A DNA stretch of 44,410 bases from Methanobacteriota archaeon (lineage in GTDB: Archaea; Thermoplasmatota; Thermoplasmata; Lutacidiplasmatales; UBA184). The notes beneath the pieces are model-generated. The model worked only from the letters and a program-made list of their open reading frames with translations. It ran no database searches and had not been told where the DNA came from. Where the stretch lies: positions 1 through 44,410 of the forward strand of contig JABCYU010000003.1 in the NCBI GenBank assembly GCA_013290045.1, given 5' to 3'. This document shows, piece after piece, positions 25,791 through 34,533 of the stretch. The translations under genes were made by a program, and so were the position numbers. The number at the start of each line of letters is the position of its first letter. The first letter of the stretch is position 1.

Positions 25791-26303
25791 CTCGCCAGTC
25801 GGAAGTCTGCCTTCCGCCCCGGGGTATCACGGTAAGTCGCGAGGAAATGCTTCTCCTCTCTAAGCTCTCGCGCCGACCGAGTTTTAGCCCCCGTTCCCTT
25901 GCCGAGGGAGCTAGTCCGCGGTGTCCGCAAGATCGCGCACAAGACCTGAATCCGACCACGCCCTCATCAGCGGAAACTCTCGATTCCAGGACGCGCGTCG
26001 TGTCATGGAGTTCCTCGAATACTCCGCTCGCCGGGCCGTTCGAGTTCTCGGGCCCTGGCGGTGTCGGACTCAATCTCAAATACCAGGAGCATGTTCCGGC
26101 TTCGCATCCAACCCGATTTCCGGAGAGCCAACGGCAGGTCAGAGAAGCATTGAACTTCGTAGCGACTGCGGACGAGTTGACCGCACCCAGCATCCGGTAT
26201 ACATCGATTTGATTCTACCCCTATCCGACCGCTGTTCTGGTGGGTACCTGGGAGACCAGAGTACGACGGTGCCGGGGCCGGTAGCTCTGAGGAAGAGGGA
26301 AAA
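25791..26303. other. Divergent spacer with no supported gene
   Basis: About 510 bases. Frames are open on both strands, but without recognisable domains. No motif copy was found here. Confidence 0.4.
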
Positions 26304-27242
26304 GTGAACCCGGCCGCGGGAGTATCGTCGAAACCGCTCCGAGGGATCCTGAAGGCATTACTGGTGAGGAGCTGGACGACTCCGATCAAGGACCCGGAGG
26401 GGCTCGGCATCGCGAAGGTAGCCGACGGCATTACGCTCGCTGTGGTGGGGATTTCCGCGGCGCTCCTTGGTAGCTTCGAGTACACCCAAGCTCCCCACTA
26501 CCCTGTCTGGTTCCTCCATTGGGCTTTGTTCGAGCCGCAGAGTGCGGGGTGGTACGCCGCAATCGCCATCCTCGGGACCCTGACACTCGCCATTTTCTAC
26601 AAGGCATGGAAGTACTATTCAGGGGCGCCAAATCAGGGCTCCAAGGATGGAATCTTCAAAACCGAGATTCTTCAGGCGAATGCGCTGGAAGTGATCATCG
26701 ACGCCGTCATCGCCGCCCTAGGGGGTCTTCTAATCTCTCTGGCCATCTTCGTCCTTCCAGTAGCGTGGTTCGTCTGCTTCGCCGTATACTCATTCTTTGT
26801 TCTCCTGAGATCGGTGGTCACTCTGATTCGCCCCCGACTCGCTCGTCACCATTATCGCAATGAGATCGACACTGATGTTCTTCAGCGTGTGTGGATTGAT
26901 AGTGTAACACGCGGGGTGTATCCGCCTCGGCGACCTGGAGATACCAAACCACCCATAGAGATTCGCTACATCTTCTCGGGGTGGGTCGTTTCGCATGCCA
27001 TTTGGGCGGGGTATGGGGCCGCCGCTGCTGCCGTCCTCTGGTTTGTCCGAATACCCGAACTGTGGTCAATCGCGACCCTCTACGTGTTACTGGTGGTGCT
27101 AATCGCGGGCCAGTTTGGTCTCTCGGAAACCTCGACGCGGTGGGGAATGAAGCTATGCCACAGCGACTCGTGGAATTCCAGATTTGGACTCGAAACTTCG
27201 GATTCGGTCGCGACCATCGCGTTCCAAGAAGGTATTGGTTGA
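26304..27242 (+). CDS. Unrecognised integral membrane protein
   Basis: A 312-residue protein starting at GTG. Hydrophobic spans lie near residues 42-60 (ITLAVVGISAALLGSFEY), 80-100 (WYAAIAILGTLTLAIFY), 128-150 (VIIDAVIAALGGLLISLAIFV), 151-170 (FVCFAVYSFFVLLRSVVTLI), 225-245 (AIWAGYGAAAAAVLWFV) and 250-270. A basic soluble loop (residues about 174-210) separates the halves. No family is recognised. It is transcribed away from the prenyl gene cluster and is part of the same motif-bounded block, so a membrane-lipid role is possible but unproven. Confidence 0.7.
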   Translation: MNPAAGVSSKPLRGILKALLVRSWTTPIKDPEGLGIAKVADGITLAVVGISAALLGSFEYTQAPHYPVWFLHWALFEPQSAGWYAAIAILGTLTLAIFYKAWKYYSGAPNQGSKDGIFKTEILQANALEVIIDAVIAALGGLLISLAIFVLPVAWFVCFAVYSFFVLLRSVVTLIRPRLARHHYRNEIDTDVLQRVWIDSVTRGVYPPRRPGDTKPPIEIRYIFSGWVVSHAIWAGYGAAAAAVLWFVRIPELWSIATLYVLLVVLIAGQFGLSETSTRWGMKLCHSDSWNSRFGLETSDSVATIAFQEGIG

Positions 27243-27883
27243 TCTAATCTCGCCTGTGTTTTGGGCCGCAGCAGATGTTCCCAGCATCATGCCTCGAGGT
27301 AGACCATCAACCTTTGACAACCCGATGATTTTGCATCTAGTGGTTACACTCCACCAGGTATCCCGCCAGACCTTTGGCAAGGTGATGCTGCTAGTCGAGG
27401 CCCCGAAGCAGTACGACCCCTCAGGCGGGGTTCGAGGGATACCGCGTGGATTTGCGGGCACACCATTGTCAGACATTCCCGCTGCCCTTTCCTCCCTCTT
27501 GCCTCGAACCCACTGGAGGGACTCAGCTCTCGCGATGAGGCATGTGGGACTAGGAGTCGACGGCGTGGAGGGGAATCCCGGTGCAGTCGTCCTTGCACAT
27601 TCGAGCGGAGCGTGAACCCGCCGAGGCTTCATCTTCGCCCTCGAGATTCGACCGTTCGTTCGAATCTCATCAGGCGCGCGGCGAGCTCCCACGATTGCAG
27701 CACCGAACGGAGTCGGTCATCGATCATCGGGGCTGAGGAGGGCGCAATCACGCTTGCAAACACGATGGCCCTCTTTGCCTCGATTGCCTTCGACCCGTTC
27801 TGGAGAACGCAAGCACCCTTCGGAGACCTAAAGCCTGCCGGCGATTGCTCCGGTAATCGGGTCGACACCCCGCCTACCGTAGA
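27243..27883. other. Spacer of about 640 bases, one motif copy
   Basis: A plus-strand frame with an ATG at 27289 (to 27615) begins with a PRGRPSTFDN stretch, but its second half is not protein-like and the motif copy lies within it, so it is not called. The rest shows nothing recognisable. Confidence 0.4.
27581..27598. repeat. Dispersed palindromic motif, copy 10
   Basis: GTGCAG, centre TCGTCC, TTGCAC. One base from the perfect palindrome. Confidence 0.7.
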
Positions 27884-28807
27884 ATGGATACGACAGCGCT
27901 AGACAGCTCGAAATCTAGGCTACGCTCGCTTCGCCTCGAAGCCGAGTCGATACTCGCGTTGCTTGCCGGTCAACCGAGCTCCTCCGACACCAGAACCACG
28001 GCCTCCGACCTCGTCGCGTCAGAGTTGGGCGGGGCCTTCACTGATTATCTGTTCGGCACGCGACGCCTGGGCAGAATTGTGGGGAGGAAGTTTTCCCAAC
28101 AGAGTCGGAGGAACCAACGGGCCCAGTTGGAGAGCTCCGCCAGCTCCAGGATATCGAGTGTTCTCGCACAACTCGAGAATGAGGTTATCGCCGTCAAGGG
28201 CGAAATCGACGCTCGCACCTTCCGATCGGTTCGTTCGGCGATAGGCAGGGCGAGGACTCTTTCCAAGGCGAGCTCGGCCGCGCGTGCATGCCTACGAATC
28301 GTTGGCCACTTGGAACAGGCTAAGCCGCAGGCGAGAAGGGCGCCGAAACCGCCGTTTAAGAGATCCGAACGTGTCAGCTCGCTGGGCCGCTTTGATCTCA
28401 GGGCGTTCGAGCAGGAATTGAGGCAGTTTATCGCTGGTCAATTGTCGGCGAGACTTCCGGATTGGTGGGAGAAAAGGATTCCTCAACTAGCAAGGGAACA
28501 GGCGGAGCGTAGGATGCGACAACGCGACAGGACTTGGCCTTGGTCCAAGAACAATGATCACGCGCCCATTCACTTCGTTGACTTCAAGGACTACGCTGGG
28601 ATCATCACCGAAGACAGGAATTGGGAGGAGATATTCAAGCCATACTTTGGGGACAAGGAGGTGATTCGCGTCAAACTTCGAGAGCTCGAACCTATTCGCA
28701 TCGACCTCGCGCATGCAAGGGACTTGTCACGAACCGACGAAGTCAAGTTACGCCTTTACGTCGGCGAGATAACTCAGATGATCCGGGGAGGTGCCCCGCC
28801 GAGCTAG
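27884..28807 (+). CDS. Protein with C-terminal Swt1-like HEPN domain
   Basis: A 307-residue protein with an ATG start. The C-terminal ~130 residues match the HEPN domain first described in Swt1: FEQELRQFIAGQLSARLPDWWEKRIPQLAREQAERR, then FVDFKDYAGIITEDRNWEEIFKPYFGD, then LRELEPIRIDLAHARDLS, with the R-x4-H RNase-type motif at Arg272-His277. The N-terminal 150 residues are helical and basic (RIVGRKFSQQSRRNQRAQ) without a named domain and could bind nucleic acid. It is alone between motif copies at 27581 and 28878. A role as an abortive-infection RNase is inferred. Confidence 0.75.
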   Translation: MDTTALDSSKSRLRSLRLEAESILALLAGQPSSSDTRTTASDLVASELGGAFTDYLFGTRRLGRIVGRKFSQQSRRNQRAQLESSASSRISSVLAQLENEVIAVKGEIDARTFRSVRSAIGRARTLSKASSAARACLRIVGHLEQAKPQARRAPKPPFKRSERVSSLGRFDLRAFEQELRQFIAGQLSARLPDWWEKRIPQLAREQAERRMRQRDRTWPWSKNNDHAPIHFVDFKDYAGIITEDRNWEEIFKPYFGDKEVIRVKLRELEPIRIDLAHARDLSRTDEVKLRLYVGEITQMIRGGAPPS

Positions 28808-29223
28808 CCTTTCGACCGCGTCCGAGGGCGGCGAGTTGTAATCGGGCTTGCATCGGCCCTATCGGTCAGTCCCCAATGTGCAACCAGACTTGCACCCACC
28901 TGGATCCTTACGGGCCCTTCGGGTGGTGGTAAGAGGTCGCCTTGCACTTTCGCCTCGACCAACCCCCCCCGGGCCCCGCCCAAGGGTCGCAGGAGAACAG
29001 AGTACTGGGGCCGGGAAGGTCTCGCCTGTTGGCTCGAGCCCGACTCCACTGAAACCCCAGAGATCGGGTCAGGAACAGGCGCGAGCAGACGAGCCGGAAC
29101 CGAGGGCCGACCTGAATCGTGGGTGGCCGGGGCGGCTAAACCGGACGAGTTCAAGTCCGCCTGAACCTTCTGACGAGGGGCATCGAGATGACGACGGTTC
29201 CCAGCTGGCTGCTGCCGTGGGAG
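28808..29223. other. Convergent spacer with one motif copy
   Basis: About 415 bases. Apart from the motif at 28878-28895, nothing was recognised. Confidence 0.45.
28878..28895. repeat. Dispersed palindromic motif, copy 11 (perfect)
   Basis: GTGCAA, centre CCAGAC, TTGCAC, then CCACC. Lies 70 bases after the Swt1-like HEPN gene. Confidence 0.85.
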
Positions 29224-29649
29224 CTAAACCGGGCATCTCATGTCGAATCTCCGGCAGAGGTCGCGAAGCCCTCCCGCCCACATCTCCGCCTTCTGCGCAG
29301 CGGCTGACTTGAAGTCGGCGTCTATTGGGACCCGATCTATCAAATGCGTGTTCCTTGCCCGCTCCTTCCCATCGAGCCGCTGGTGTCGCCTCACGCTACT
29401 TTCTAGCATCGGGACCAGAGCTTCCGCCTGACGTTGATCGAGGTTGAAAACGTCGTCGTACCTGGCAAAGCCACGCGTGGAAACGTTCGGGAAGTATTCG
29501 GCGGTGAAGTCCGAGTCATCATGGCAGTAGTACTGTAGGGCTTGGCGAATGACTCCCGCGGTGATCGGAGTGAGCAGACGGCCCCTGGGGGTCGGATCCA
29601 TGGGTTCAGATGCAGGCGCAGGCCCGACGGACGGCTTCCCAGCGCTCAT
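29224..29649 (-). CDS. Unrecognised protein, downstream partner of a CcdA-like antitoxin
   Basis: A 141-residue protein overlapping the upstream gene by 4 bases (ATGA type), so tightly coupled. It holds ITAGVIRQALQYYCHDDSDF, then DDVFNLDQRQAEALVPMLESSVRRHQRLDGKERARNTHLIDRVPIDADFKSAAAQKAEMWAGGLRDLCRRF; the latter half is helical. No CcdB, PIN or RelE features are visible, so if it is the toxin it belongs to an unrecognised type. Confidence 0.6.
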   Translation of the reverse strand: MSAGKPSVGPAPASEPMDPTPRGRLLTPITAGVIRQALQYYCHDDSDFTAEYFPNVSTRGFARYDDVFNLDQRQAEALVPMLESSVRRHQRLDGKERARNTHLIDRVPIDADFKSAAAQKAEMWAGGLRDLCRRFDMRCPV

Positions 29650-30194
29650 TTCCTTTGACCTCCGCGGCCAGTCGTAACTTGGCCGGCCTTGGTTCGCCGC
29701 GATTCCTGTTCAGTCAATGCCTCGACGAACTTCTTGGCGAGGACGAGCGACTCGACCTCCTCGCGACGACGGGATTTTTCCGCTTCTATCGCTGTGAAGA
29801 AGTTCTTCAGGATCTGGTTCGGCCTCAGGAAGCTCACTGATGCGGCCTTGACCGAAACGTTGTACACGGTGTCATCGTCATCGGACCGGGTAGGATCTTC
29901 GCAAAGGAGGCCATCTACGCCGTAGGAGACGGGAACTGATTCTTGGATCGCCCCGTCCCAAAATGTTCCAACAACGACCTCGCAGTGAAACTTCTGAATG
30001 AGGGGATCCATGCTCGTGAGTAGTTCCTCGTACTGCGACCGTGTCGCTCCCCTCTCCAGGCGCTCTGGATCGAAGGTGTAGCCCTTCAGAATGCGTTCAG
30101 TCAGCTCCGAGATGTTCAGGCCAAGCTTCTTGGCCGCCTCTACGGTGTCGCCATCAACGGTCAGCGTCAGCTTCTGCTTAAGTTCGGGAGGCAT
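29646..30194 (-). CDS. Protein with CcdA-like antitoxin N-terminus
   Basis: A 182-residue protein. The N-terminus KLTLTVDGDTVEAAKKLGLNISELTERILKGY (residues about 8-39) is the ribbon-helix-helix pattern of CcdA-type antitoxins (V-x-x-A-K-x-L-G-x-N-I-S). The following 140 residues (FHCEVVVGTFW, then YNVSVKAASVSFLRPNQILKNFF, then a coiled charged helix with EAEKSRRREEVESLVLAKKF) are an unusual addition. The ATG at 30194 is chosen because a TATA box (minus-strand TTATAT) is centred 25 bases upstream. Three CACGTG sites around the promoter are likely operators. Confidence 0.7.
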   Translation of the reverse strand: MPPELKQKLTLTVDGDTVEAAKKLGLNISELTERILKGYTFDPERLERGATRSQYEELLTSMDPLIQKFHCEVVVGTFWDGAIQESVPVSYGVDGLLCEDPTRSDDDDTVYNVSVKAASVSFLRPNQILKNFFTAIEAEKSRRREEVESLVLAKKFVEALTEQESRRTKAGQVTTGRGGQRK

Positions 30195-30205
30195 ACGTGG
30201 GGTAG

Positions 30206-30244
30206 CACGTGCCAGGATATAATGTACACGTGTTCGCACACGTG
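30206..30244 (-). promoter_or_regulatory. Promoter with TATA box and three CACGTG boxes
   Basis: CACGTG occurs at 30206-30211, 30227-30232 and 30239-30244. The TATA box (ATATAA on the plus strand, 30217-30222) lies between the first two. The palindromes flank or overlap the promoter of the CcdA-like gene and fit autoregulation by a ribbon-helix-helix dimer. Confidence 0.6.
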
Positions 30245-30444
30245 CCTCACACAAACCAGCCCCCGCGTGGGAGCCAGTCCCATCCGACCTGCGCGAGTCC
30301 GGTCGCAGACCACCCTTCGAGCATCGTCAGGTCGATGGAAGGGCACCTGCAGCTCGGACCGGGCAGGTTGTGGGGGTAGCAACCAAGTAAGGAACGGGGG
30401 CAAAGTTTTCCGTGGCACCCTGGATTACCCTCGAAGCCGTTCGG

Positions 30445-31410
30445 CTACGCCCAAGCTCTATCGAATTCGGCCAAGCGCCACTTGAGGGCCTCCTGGGCGG
30501 GGAAATCTTCGGACCGGCGCGGGAGATTCGCCAATGTCTTCCCCTCCCAGTCCAGGACATGATTGGCAGCAGCGGAGCTCCTGAATTCGGGGTCGTCCGC
30601 GATCCGGACGCGAAGATCCTCATCAGGCGTCCACCCAAACTCGTCGAACAATGCGTGGTGGTTCTGGCAAAGGAGCAATCCGTTTCGGACGTCGGCGATG
30701 GTCCCCCGATCCTTGATCGGAATGATGTGGGCCGCCTCCAGTCCGACGCTTCTTCCCCGTACTCGGTAACCCAGCGTGCAAAGGCTGCACTTGCCTCGGT
30801 AGAGTTCCCGGATGACCGTTGTAAACCGGCGATCTCGCTGGATGCGGAGAGACTCGACCAGACTCGGTGACTCGACCTCGAAACGTTGGAAGACTGGGGT
30901 CACCTGCTCGGGAACCGGCAAGGCCGTCCAGTCCAGAGCCTCCCCGCGGAGGACGAAGTGGGTCCCGTCGAATCCTTCGACGTAAGCGAGTCCCATTACC
31001 TTGTACGTCGAGTTCCCAGTTGGGTCACTGACCTGGCGGAAGACGCCCACGGGGGTCTTGTCGGCCTGGCACTGAAGCAGTCCTCGGTTGGTGTGGAGCT
31101 CTTCGATAGACTTCCCCTCTCGCTCCTCGGGGGAATACCGGTAAGTCCAACTGCCGTCGGGATGCCAATACAGGTCCTCGTCGGAGTAAGGTCCCTTCAG
31201 GGTCTGTCGTACCCAGAGGGCGTGAGGGGATCCAGCAGGCTTGTAGATCCCGACTTGAGTCTTGAAGCCTGGAATCCTCGATCGAAGTTCCGCGCTCGTG
31301 AAAGACTGACCGAAGCTTTCTCGAATCTGAAGGAGTGCTTCACGAAGGCGGAGGTCCACGACTCTGTCGAGAGGGTCGCTCACCTTGATGGTGAGCCGCC
31401 GATCCCACAT
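30445..31410 (-). CDS. HNH endonuclease with a probable modified-DNA-reading N-terminal domain
   Basis: A 321-residue protein. Residues 208-260 form an HNH site with a structural CxxC: CSLC (208-211), AHIIP (227-231), then NGLLLCQNHHALFDEFGW (243-260). Residues about 40-160 (GIYKPAGSPHALWVRQTLKGPYSDEDLYW, then DGSWTYRYS, then TNRGLLQCQADKTPVGVFRQV) resemble the SRA-like or head domains of McrA-type enzymes that recognise modified DNA; I could not name the family with certainty. This fits a type IV or modification-dependent restriction enzyme. It lies 2 kb from the methyltransferases but in a separate unit. Confidence 0.8.
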   Translation of the reverse strand: MWDRRLTIKVSDPLDRVVDLRLREALLQIRESFGQSFTSAELRSRIPGFKTQVGIYKPAGSPHALWVRQTLKGPYSDEDLYWHPDGSWTYRYSPEEREGKSIEELHTNRGLLQCQADKTPVGVFRQVSDPTGNSTYKVMGLAYVEGFDGTHFVLRGEALDWTALPVPEQVTPVFQRFEVESPSLVESLRIQRDRRFTTVIRELYRGKCSLCTLGYRVRGRSVGLEAAHIIPIKDRGTIADVRNGLLLCQNHHALFDEFGWTPDEDLRVRIADDPEFRSSAAANHVLDWEGKTLANLPRRSEDFPAQEALKWRLAEFDRAWA

Positions 31411-31444
31411 CCAAGTTTCGGGCTAGCTCGGCTGCCCGTGAGAG

Positions 31445-31462
31445 GCGCATCGGAGGTTGCAC
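31445..31462. repeat. Dispersed palindromic motif, copy 12
   Basis: GCGCAT, centre CGGAGG, TTGCAC. It shares 14 bases, including the whole centre, with copy 8 (22864-22881), in the same orientation. Sits 12 bases past the stop of the membrane-protein gene and 35 bases before the HNH gene. Confidence 0.75.
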
Positions 31463-31474
31463 CCCCCGTCGAAT

Positions 31475-32203
31475 CTAGGGGACTATACGGCCGAGCAGGG
31501 CTTTCCGGCGAGTCGCGGCGCTTGCAACATAATGTGTTTCGAAGGCAGAGACTACCCCGTACCCAAGGCCAAGGGCAAGTCCGTCGATTGCACCGAACGC
31601 CCGGAACGCCACCAACGCAGAGATGACTGCGCACAAGCCGAGGATAGGCCCCACAGCAAACGCGGTCGTGTTTAGGAATCTGTGTCCTAGAACTTGCTTA
31701 CGGCTGCCCTCGACCCCATCGGGTTCGCGCAGCATTCCCCACTTCCGCTCGTAGTTCAGAAGCTCGTTGCTCGAAAGTAGATTGTTGATCTTCTCCTCAT
31801 CGTCGTGAGCGGCTGCCCCTTGGGTGGTGTTGGTGTCGAAGAGGTGGGCAACTAGGTGAAACAGCGTCAAGACCAGGAGGGGAAGCAGAAGAACCAATTC
31901 GGATGTCCCAGTAAGGATGGAGTAGCCAAGCAGGAGAAAGATCCCGGACAGGAAGATCTGAACGTAGGTCGAGTAGAGCACCTGGTTTGAGAGAATTTCA
32001 GATCGACGTTGCCGGTATGACTCCAGTACTGCCTCAACCTTGAGGCGAGTCACTTCGTGATCGTACGAAGGCGACTCCGGAAGAGCTTCCCAAGGAGTGC
32101 CTTCAGTGGCTCTGGACGCGCCTTCGGGGTTCGTTTCATCCAGGATGGTGGCAGTTGCTAGAGGCCGAATGAGCGCCGAGGCCGTACTGGCGCCTCCCTT
32201 CAC
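31475..32203 (-). CDS. Unrecognised four-span membrane protein
   Basis: A 242-residue protein, GTG start. Residues about 48-75 form a charged helix (HEVTRLKVEAVLESYRQRRSEILSNQVL), followed by two close hydrophobic spans (about 80-101 and 104-122), a soluble loop of about 60 residues with a DDEEKINNLLSSNELLNYERKW helix, then two more spans (about 183-205 and 208-225). The two-plus-two span pattern with a cytosolic helix resembles small defence-linked membrane effectors (for example SLATT-like proteins), but this is only a shape resemblance. Confidence 0.65.
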   Translation of the reverse strand: MKGGASTASALIRPLATATILDETNPEGASRATEGTPWEALPESPSYDHEVTRLKVEAVLESYRQRRSEILSNQVLYSTYVQIFLSGIFLLLGYSILTGTSELVLLLPLLVLTLFHLVAHLFDTNTTQGAAAHDDEEKINNLLSSNELLNYERKWGMLREPDGVEGSRKQVLGHRFLNTTAFAVGPILGLCAVISALVAFRAFGAIDGLALGLGYGVVSAFETHYVASAATRRKALLGRIVP

Positions 32204-32468
32204 GACCCTCTCCCCGCTGCCGCTCCGGCGGTCTGACCCGACGGGACGGGCCTGTTCGACCAGACGCGGCCCCAGAAGAAGTTACCCATAGCCCCCCTGT
32301 TCTCGAGAATGTCGTCGGAGAATGACCGGGCCCTGTCGGACGCCGGGCGACAAGGACGCGGGCGTCTCGACGGGCACTCAGTCGCCGAGTTTAGAGGGGA
32401 ACTGAGGTTGTACACGACGCTCTCTCGGAGAACGAGGATCCGACCGTTTCGATCCCTCTCCGAGCCGG

Positions 32469-32474
32469 TATATA
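32469..32474 (+). promoter_or_regulatory. TATA box of the Dam-like methyltransferase gene
   Basis: A clean TATATA (in GGTATATACTTGG) is centred 32 bases before the ATG at 32503, fixing that start and indicating a nearly leaderless transcript. Confidence 0.75.
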
Positions 32475-32502
32475 CTTGGCGCTAACTAGGCCCCATGCGT
32501 CA

Positions 32503-33381
32503 ATGAAGACTTGGGGAGACTTAGCGCCTGACCGCCGTCAGGCAGAGGCGGGTTCATTCCTGAAATGGGCTGGGGGAAAGGCCCAGGTCTATCTTTCCCT
32601 TCGGAAGTTCATTCCTGAGCTCCGGGAGGGAACCTACTATGAGCCGTTTCTCGGTGGCGGAGCGGTCTACTTCGCCCTAAGCCCAGAACGAGCTGTGTTG
32701 TCGGACATCAATCGCGAGCTCATTGTGGCCTATCAAGTGGTAAGAGACGATGTCGAGGGATTGATTGGGGCGTTAGCCGCCCTGCCATCACACCCGACCT
32801 CGGCAGAGTTCTACGAGACGAGGTCGACCTTTAACGAGCTCAAATCGAGGTCGGGGGCTCGATCGCCAGGAGCGAAGAGAGAGCTGGCGGCTCGCTTCAT
32901 CTGGCTGAACCACACCTGCTTCAACGGTCTCTACCGGGTGAACTCCAAAGGGGAGTTCAACGTTCCGATGGGCTCGTACCGAAACCCGAGAATCTACTCG
33001 CCGGGGAACCTTCGCGCGGTGAGCCGCTTGCTTTCCGGAACCCACGCAAGGATTCTCTGCCTCGACTTCGAGACCAGCCTCGCCCGGGCTGGGGACGGGG
33101 ACCTGGCGTACCTCGATCCGCCCTACCAGCCGGTCTCTGCAACCGCCAGCTTCACCTCCTACACTAGATCAGGATTCGGCCCCGAACAACAGCAACGCCT
33201 CGCGGCGGCGGTCCGTGCAGCGGTGGCCCGGGGCTGCAGAATCGTGCTGAGCAACTCGTCGACGAGTTTCGTAAAAGGGCTCTACATCGGAATGCGAATG
33301 GAGACGGTTCGGGCTCCCCGGGCGATCAACTCGGTCGGCTCGAAACGGGCCGCGGTTGAAGAGTTGGTCGTTGTCGCATAG
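32503..33381 (+). CDS. DNA adenine methyltransferase, Dam/DpnM (D12) class
   Basis: A 292-residue N6-adenine methyltransferase. FLKWAGGK (residues 19-26) and YEPFLGGGAVYF (46-57) bind SAM, LSDIN (66-70) is the acidic loop, and DPPY (205-208) is the catalytic motif. Length and order fit the Dam/M.DpnII class, which usually methylates GATC (known for many members). The start at 32503 follows a TATA box by about 30 bases. It faces a second, beta-class methyltransferase and a DpnII-like endonuclease, the three parts of DpnII-type systems. Confidence 0.92.
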   Translation: MKTWGDLAPDRRQAEAGSFLKWAGGKAQVYLSLRKFIPELREGTYYEPFLGGGAVYFALSPERAVLSDINRELIVAYQVVRDDVEGLIGALAALPSHPTSAEFYETRSTFNELKSRSGARSPGAKRELAARFIWLNHTCFNGLYRVNSKGEFNVPMGSYRNPRIYSPGNLRAVSRLLSGTHARILCLDFETSLARAGDGDLAYLDPPYQPVSATASFTSYTRSGFGPEQQQRLAAAVRAAVARGCRIVLSNSSTSFVKGLYIGMRMETVRAPRAINSVGSKRAAVEELVVVA

Positions 33382-33419
33382 GCGCAATCCGATTCGGCCA
33401 CGCCCCTCGTCCTCGGACC

Positions 33420-34406
33420 TCACCACCACTTCGAGCTCTCCCGAAACACTGACGCCGACTCTCCATGGGCTGGCTTCCGGAATACGTACAGGTGTTCATG
33501 AGCGAGGAGGAGGAAGTCGTACTTCGATCCTGACCAACTCTCGCGTGTGGACTTCATCTTCCACTGGACTTTAGTGATGTCTTCCCTGAGGACAAACCCC
33601 GCCTCCAGAAACGACTGCATGACCCGGACCGAGATGGGAACGAAGTGCCGATGCCTTCGAGTGTCCCCCATCAAGATGGCGCAGTGCCGCCCCGGTCGGA
33701 CGACCCGAAAGAATTCGCCCGCAGTCGCACGCATTTGGTCGACGAACTCCGACACGCTTCTGATGCGCGAGAGGTCCCCGGCAATCCGGTCACCCGAGTA
33801 GGCGACAATGCTGGCATACGGGGGGTGGGTGGCCAATAGATCAACCGAGTCGGAATGGATCTCGTCGAGATCCCGCGCGTCCCCGACGTACGTCCTGATC
33901 TCCGGTTCGACGTGATCGGGGTCCAGCGAACCCAAGGCGAAGTTCAGCCGATCTCGGGTAACCATGATGGCATCGCGATTAATGTCCACCCCGATACCAC
34001 GTCGATGTAGCAGCCTGCACTCGGTCAGGGTCGTCCCGCTACCGACCATCGGATCGAGGACCAGCTCCCCCGGGGCGCTGTACCGCAAGAGCAGGTTCCT
34101 CGGGATGTACGGCGACCAGTTTCCCCGGTAGTTTCCCGAATGGGTTGCCCAGTCTCCTCGGTCAGGGAAGGACCAGACGGTGGTCCGCTCCGGCTTGTAC
34201 TCGGCAGGGGGGCCAATGGAGTCAATTGTGTACGGGCCTCGGAGACCCAACTCGACGCTCTCTATACCGACCGACCCGTGGGTCGCTCTGAATCGCACGT
34301 AGTCGGCCTGGGTCACCTCCAGCATAGGCTGGGGGGCCGTCTCAAGCACGGCAGAGGACATTGCCCTCCGCTTCCTCGGCCGTGGCTTGGTCTTTCCAAG
34401 GGTCAT
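33420..34406 (-). CDS. Beta-class DNA methyltransferase (DpnA-like second methylase)
   Basis: A 328-residue enzyme. The catalytic motif THPPYASI comes after the SAM motif LVLDPMVGSGTTLTECRLLHRRGIGVDIN, with the target domain in front; ILMGDTRRHRHF follows. THPPY is a variant of the S/T-PPY and DPPY motifs of N4-cytosine and N6-adenine methylases. The ATG at 34406 is preferred because a TATA-like GCTATACCC lies about 35 bases upstream; an upstream in-frame start at 34514 would leave only 19 bases to the divergent endonuclease gene. In DpnII-type systems the second methylase modifies single strands or the same GATC site; specificity here is not known. Confidence 0.82.
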   Translation of the reverse strand: MTLGKTKPRPRKRRAMSSAVLETAPQPMLEVTQADYVRFRATHGSVGIESVELGLRGPYTIDSIGPPAEYKPERTTVWSFPDRGDWATHSGNYRGNWSPYIPRNLLLRYSAPGELVLDPMVGSGTTLTECRLLHRRGIGVDINRDAIMVTRDRLNFALGSLDPDHVEPEIRTYVGDARDLDEIHSDSVDLLATHPPYASIVAYSGDRIAGDLSRIRSVSEFVDQMRATAGEFFRVVRPGRHCAILMGDTRRHRHFVPISVRVMQSFLEAGFVLREDITKVQWKMKSTRESWSGSKYDFLLLAHEHLYVFRKPAHGESASVFRESSKWW

Positions 34407-34492
34407 GAACGATGAGAGCTGGTCAGCCTGAGAGGAGGGTATAGCCTGAACGGGTGACTCGGGGAACCACCATCCGAGGTCCGTCCTAGTAG

Positions 34493-34510
34493 GTGCAATC
34501 AGCATTTCAA
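34493..34510. repeat. Dispersed palindromic motif, copy 13
   Basis: GTGCAA, centre TCAGCA, TTTCAA. Its right arm is degenerate. It lies in the divergent promoter region between the methylase and endonuclease genes, 24 bases before the endonuclease start. Confidence 0.55.
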
Positions 34511-34533
34511 CCACGGCCGGCTCGATCCTAAGG

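Noticed and set aside
27289-27615. Small plus-strand gene starting PRGRPSTFDN
   Set aside because: The second half is not protein-like and motif copy 10 lies within it; possibly a remnant.
29142-29159. tRNA T-arm lookalike (GAGTTCAAG flanked by CGGAC/GTCCG)
   Set aside because: The loop is 8 bases, not 7, and no cloverleaf fits upstream.
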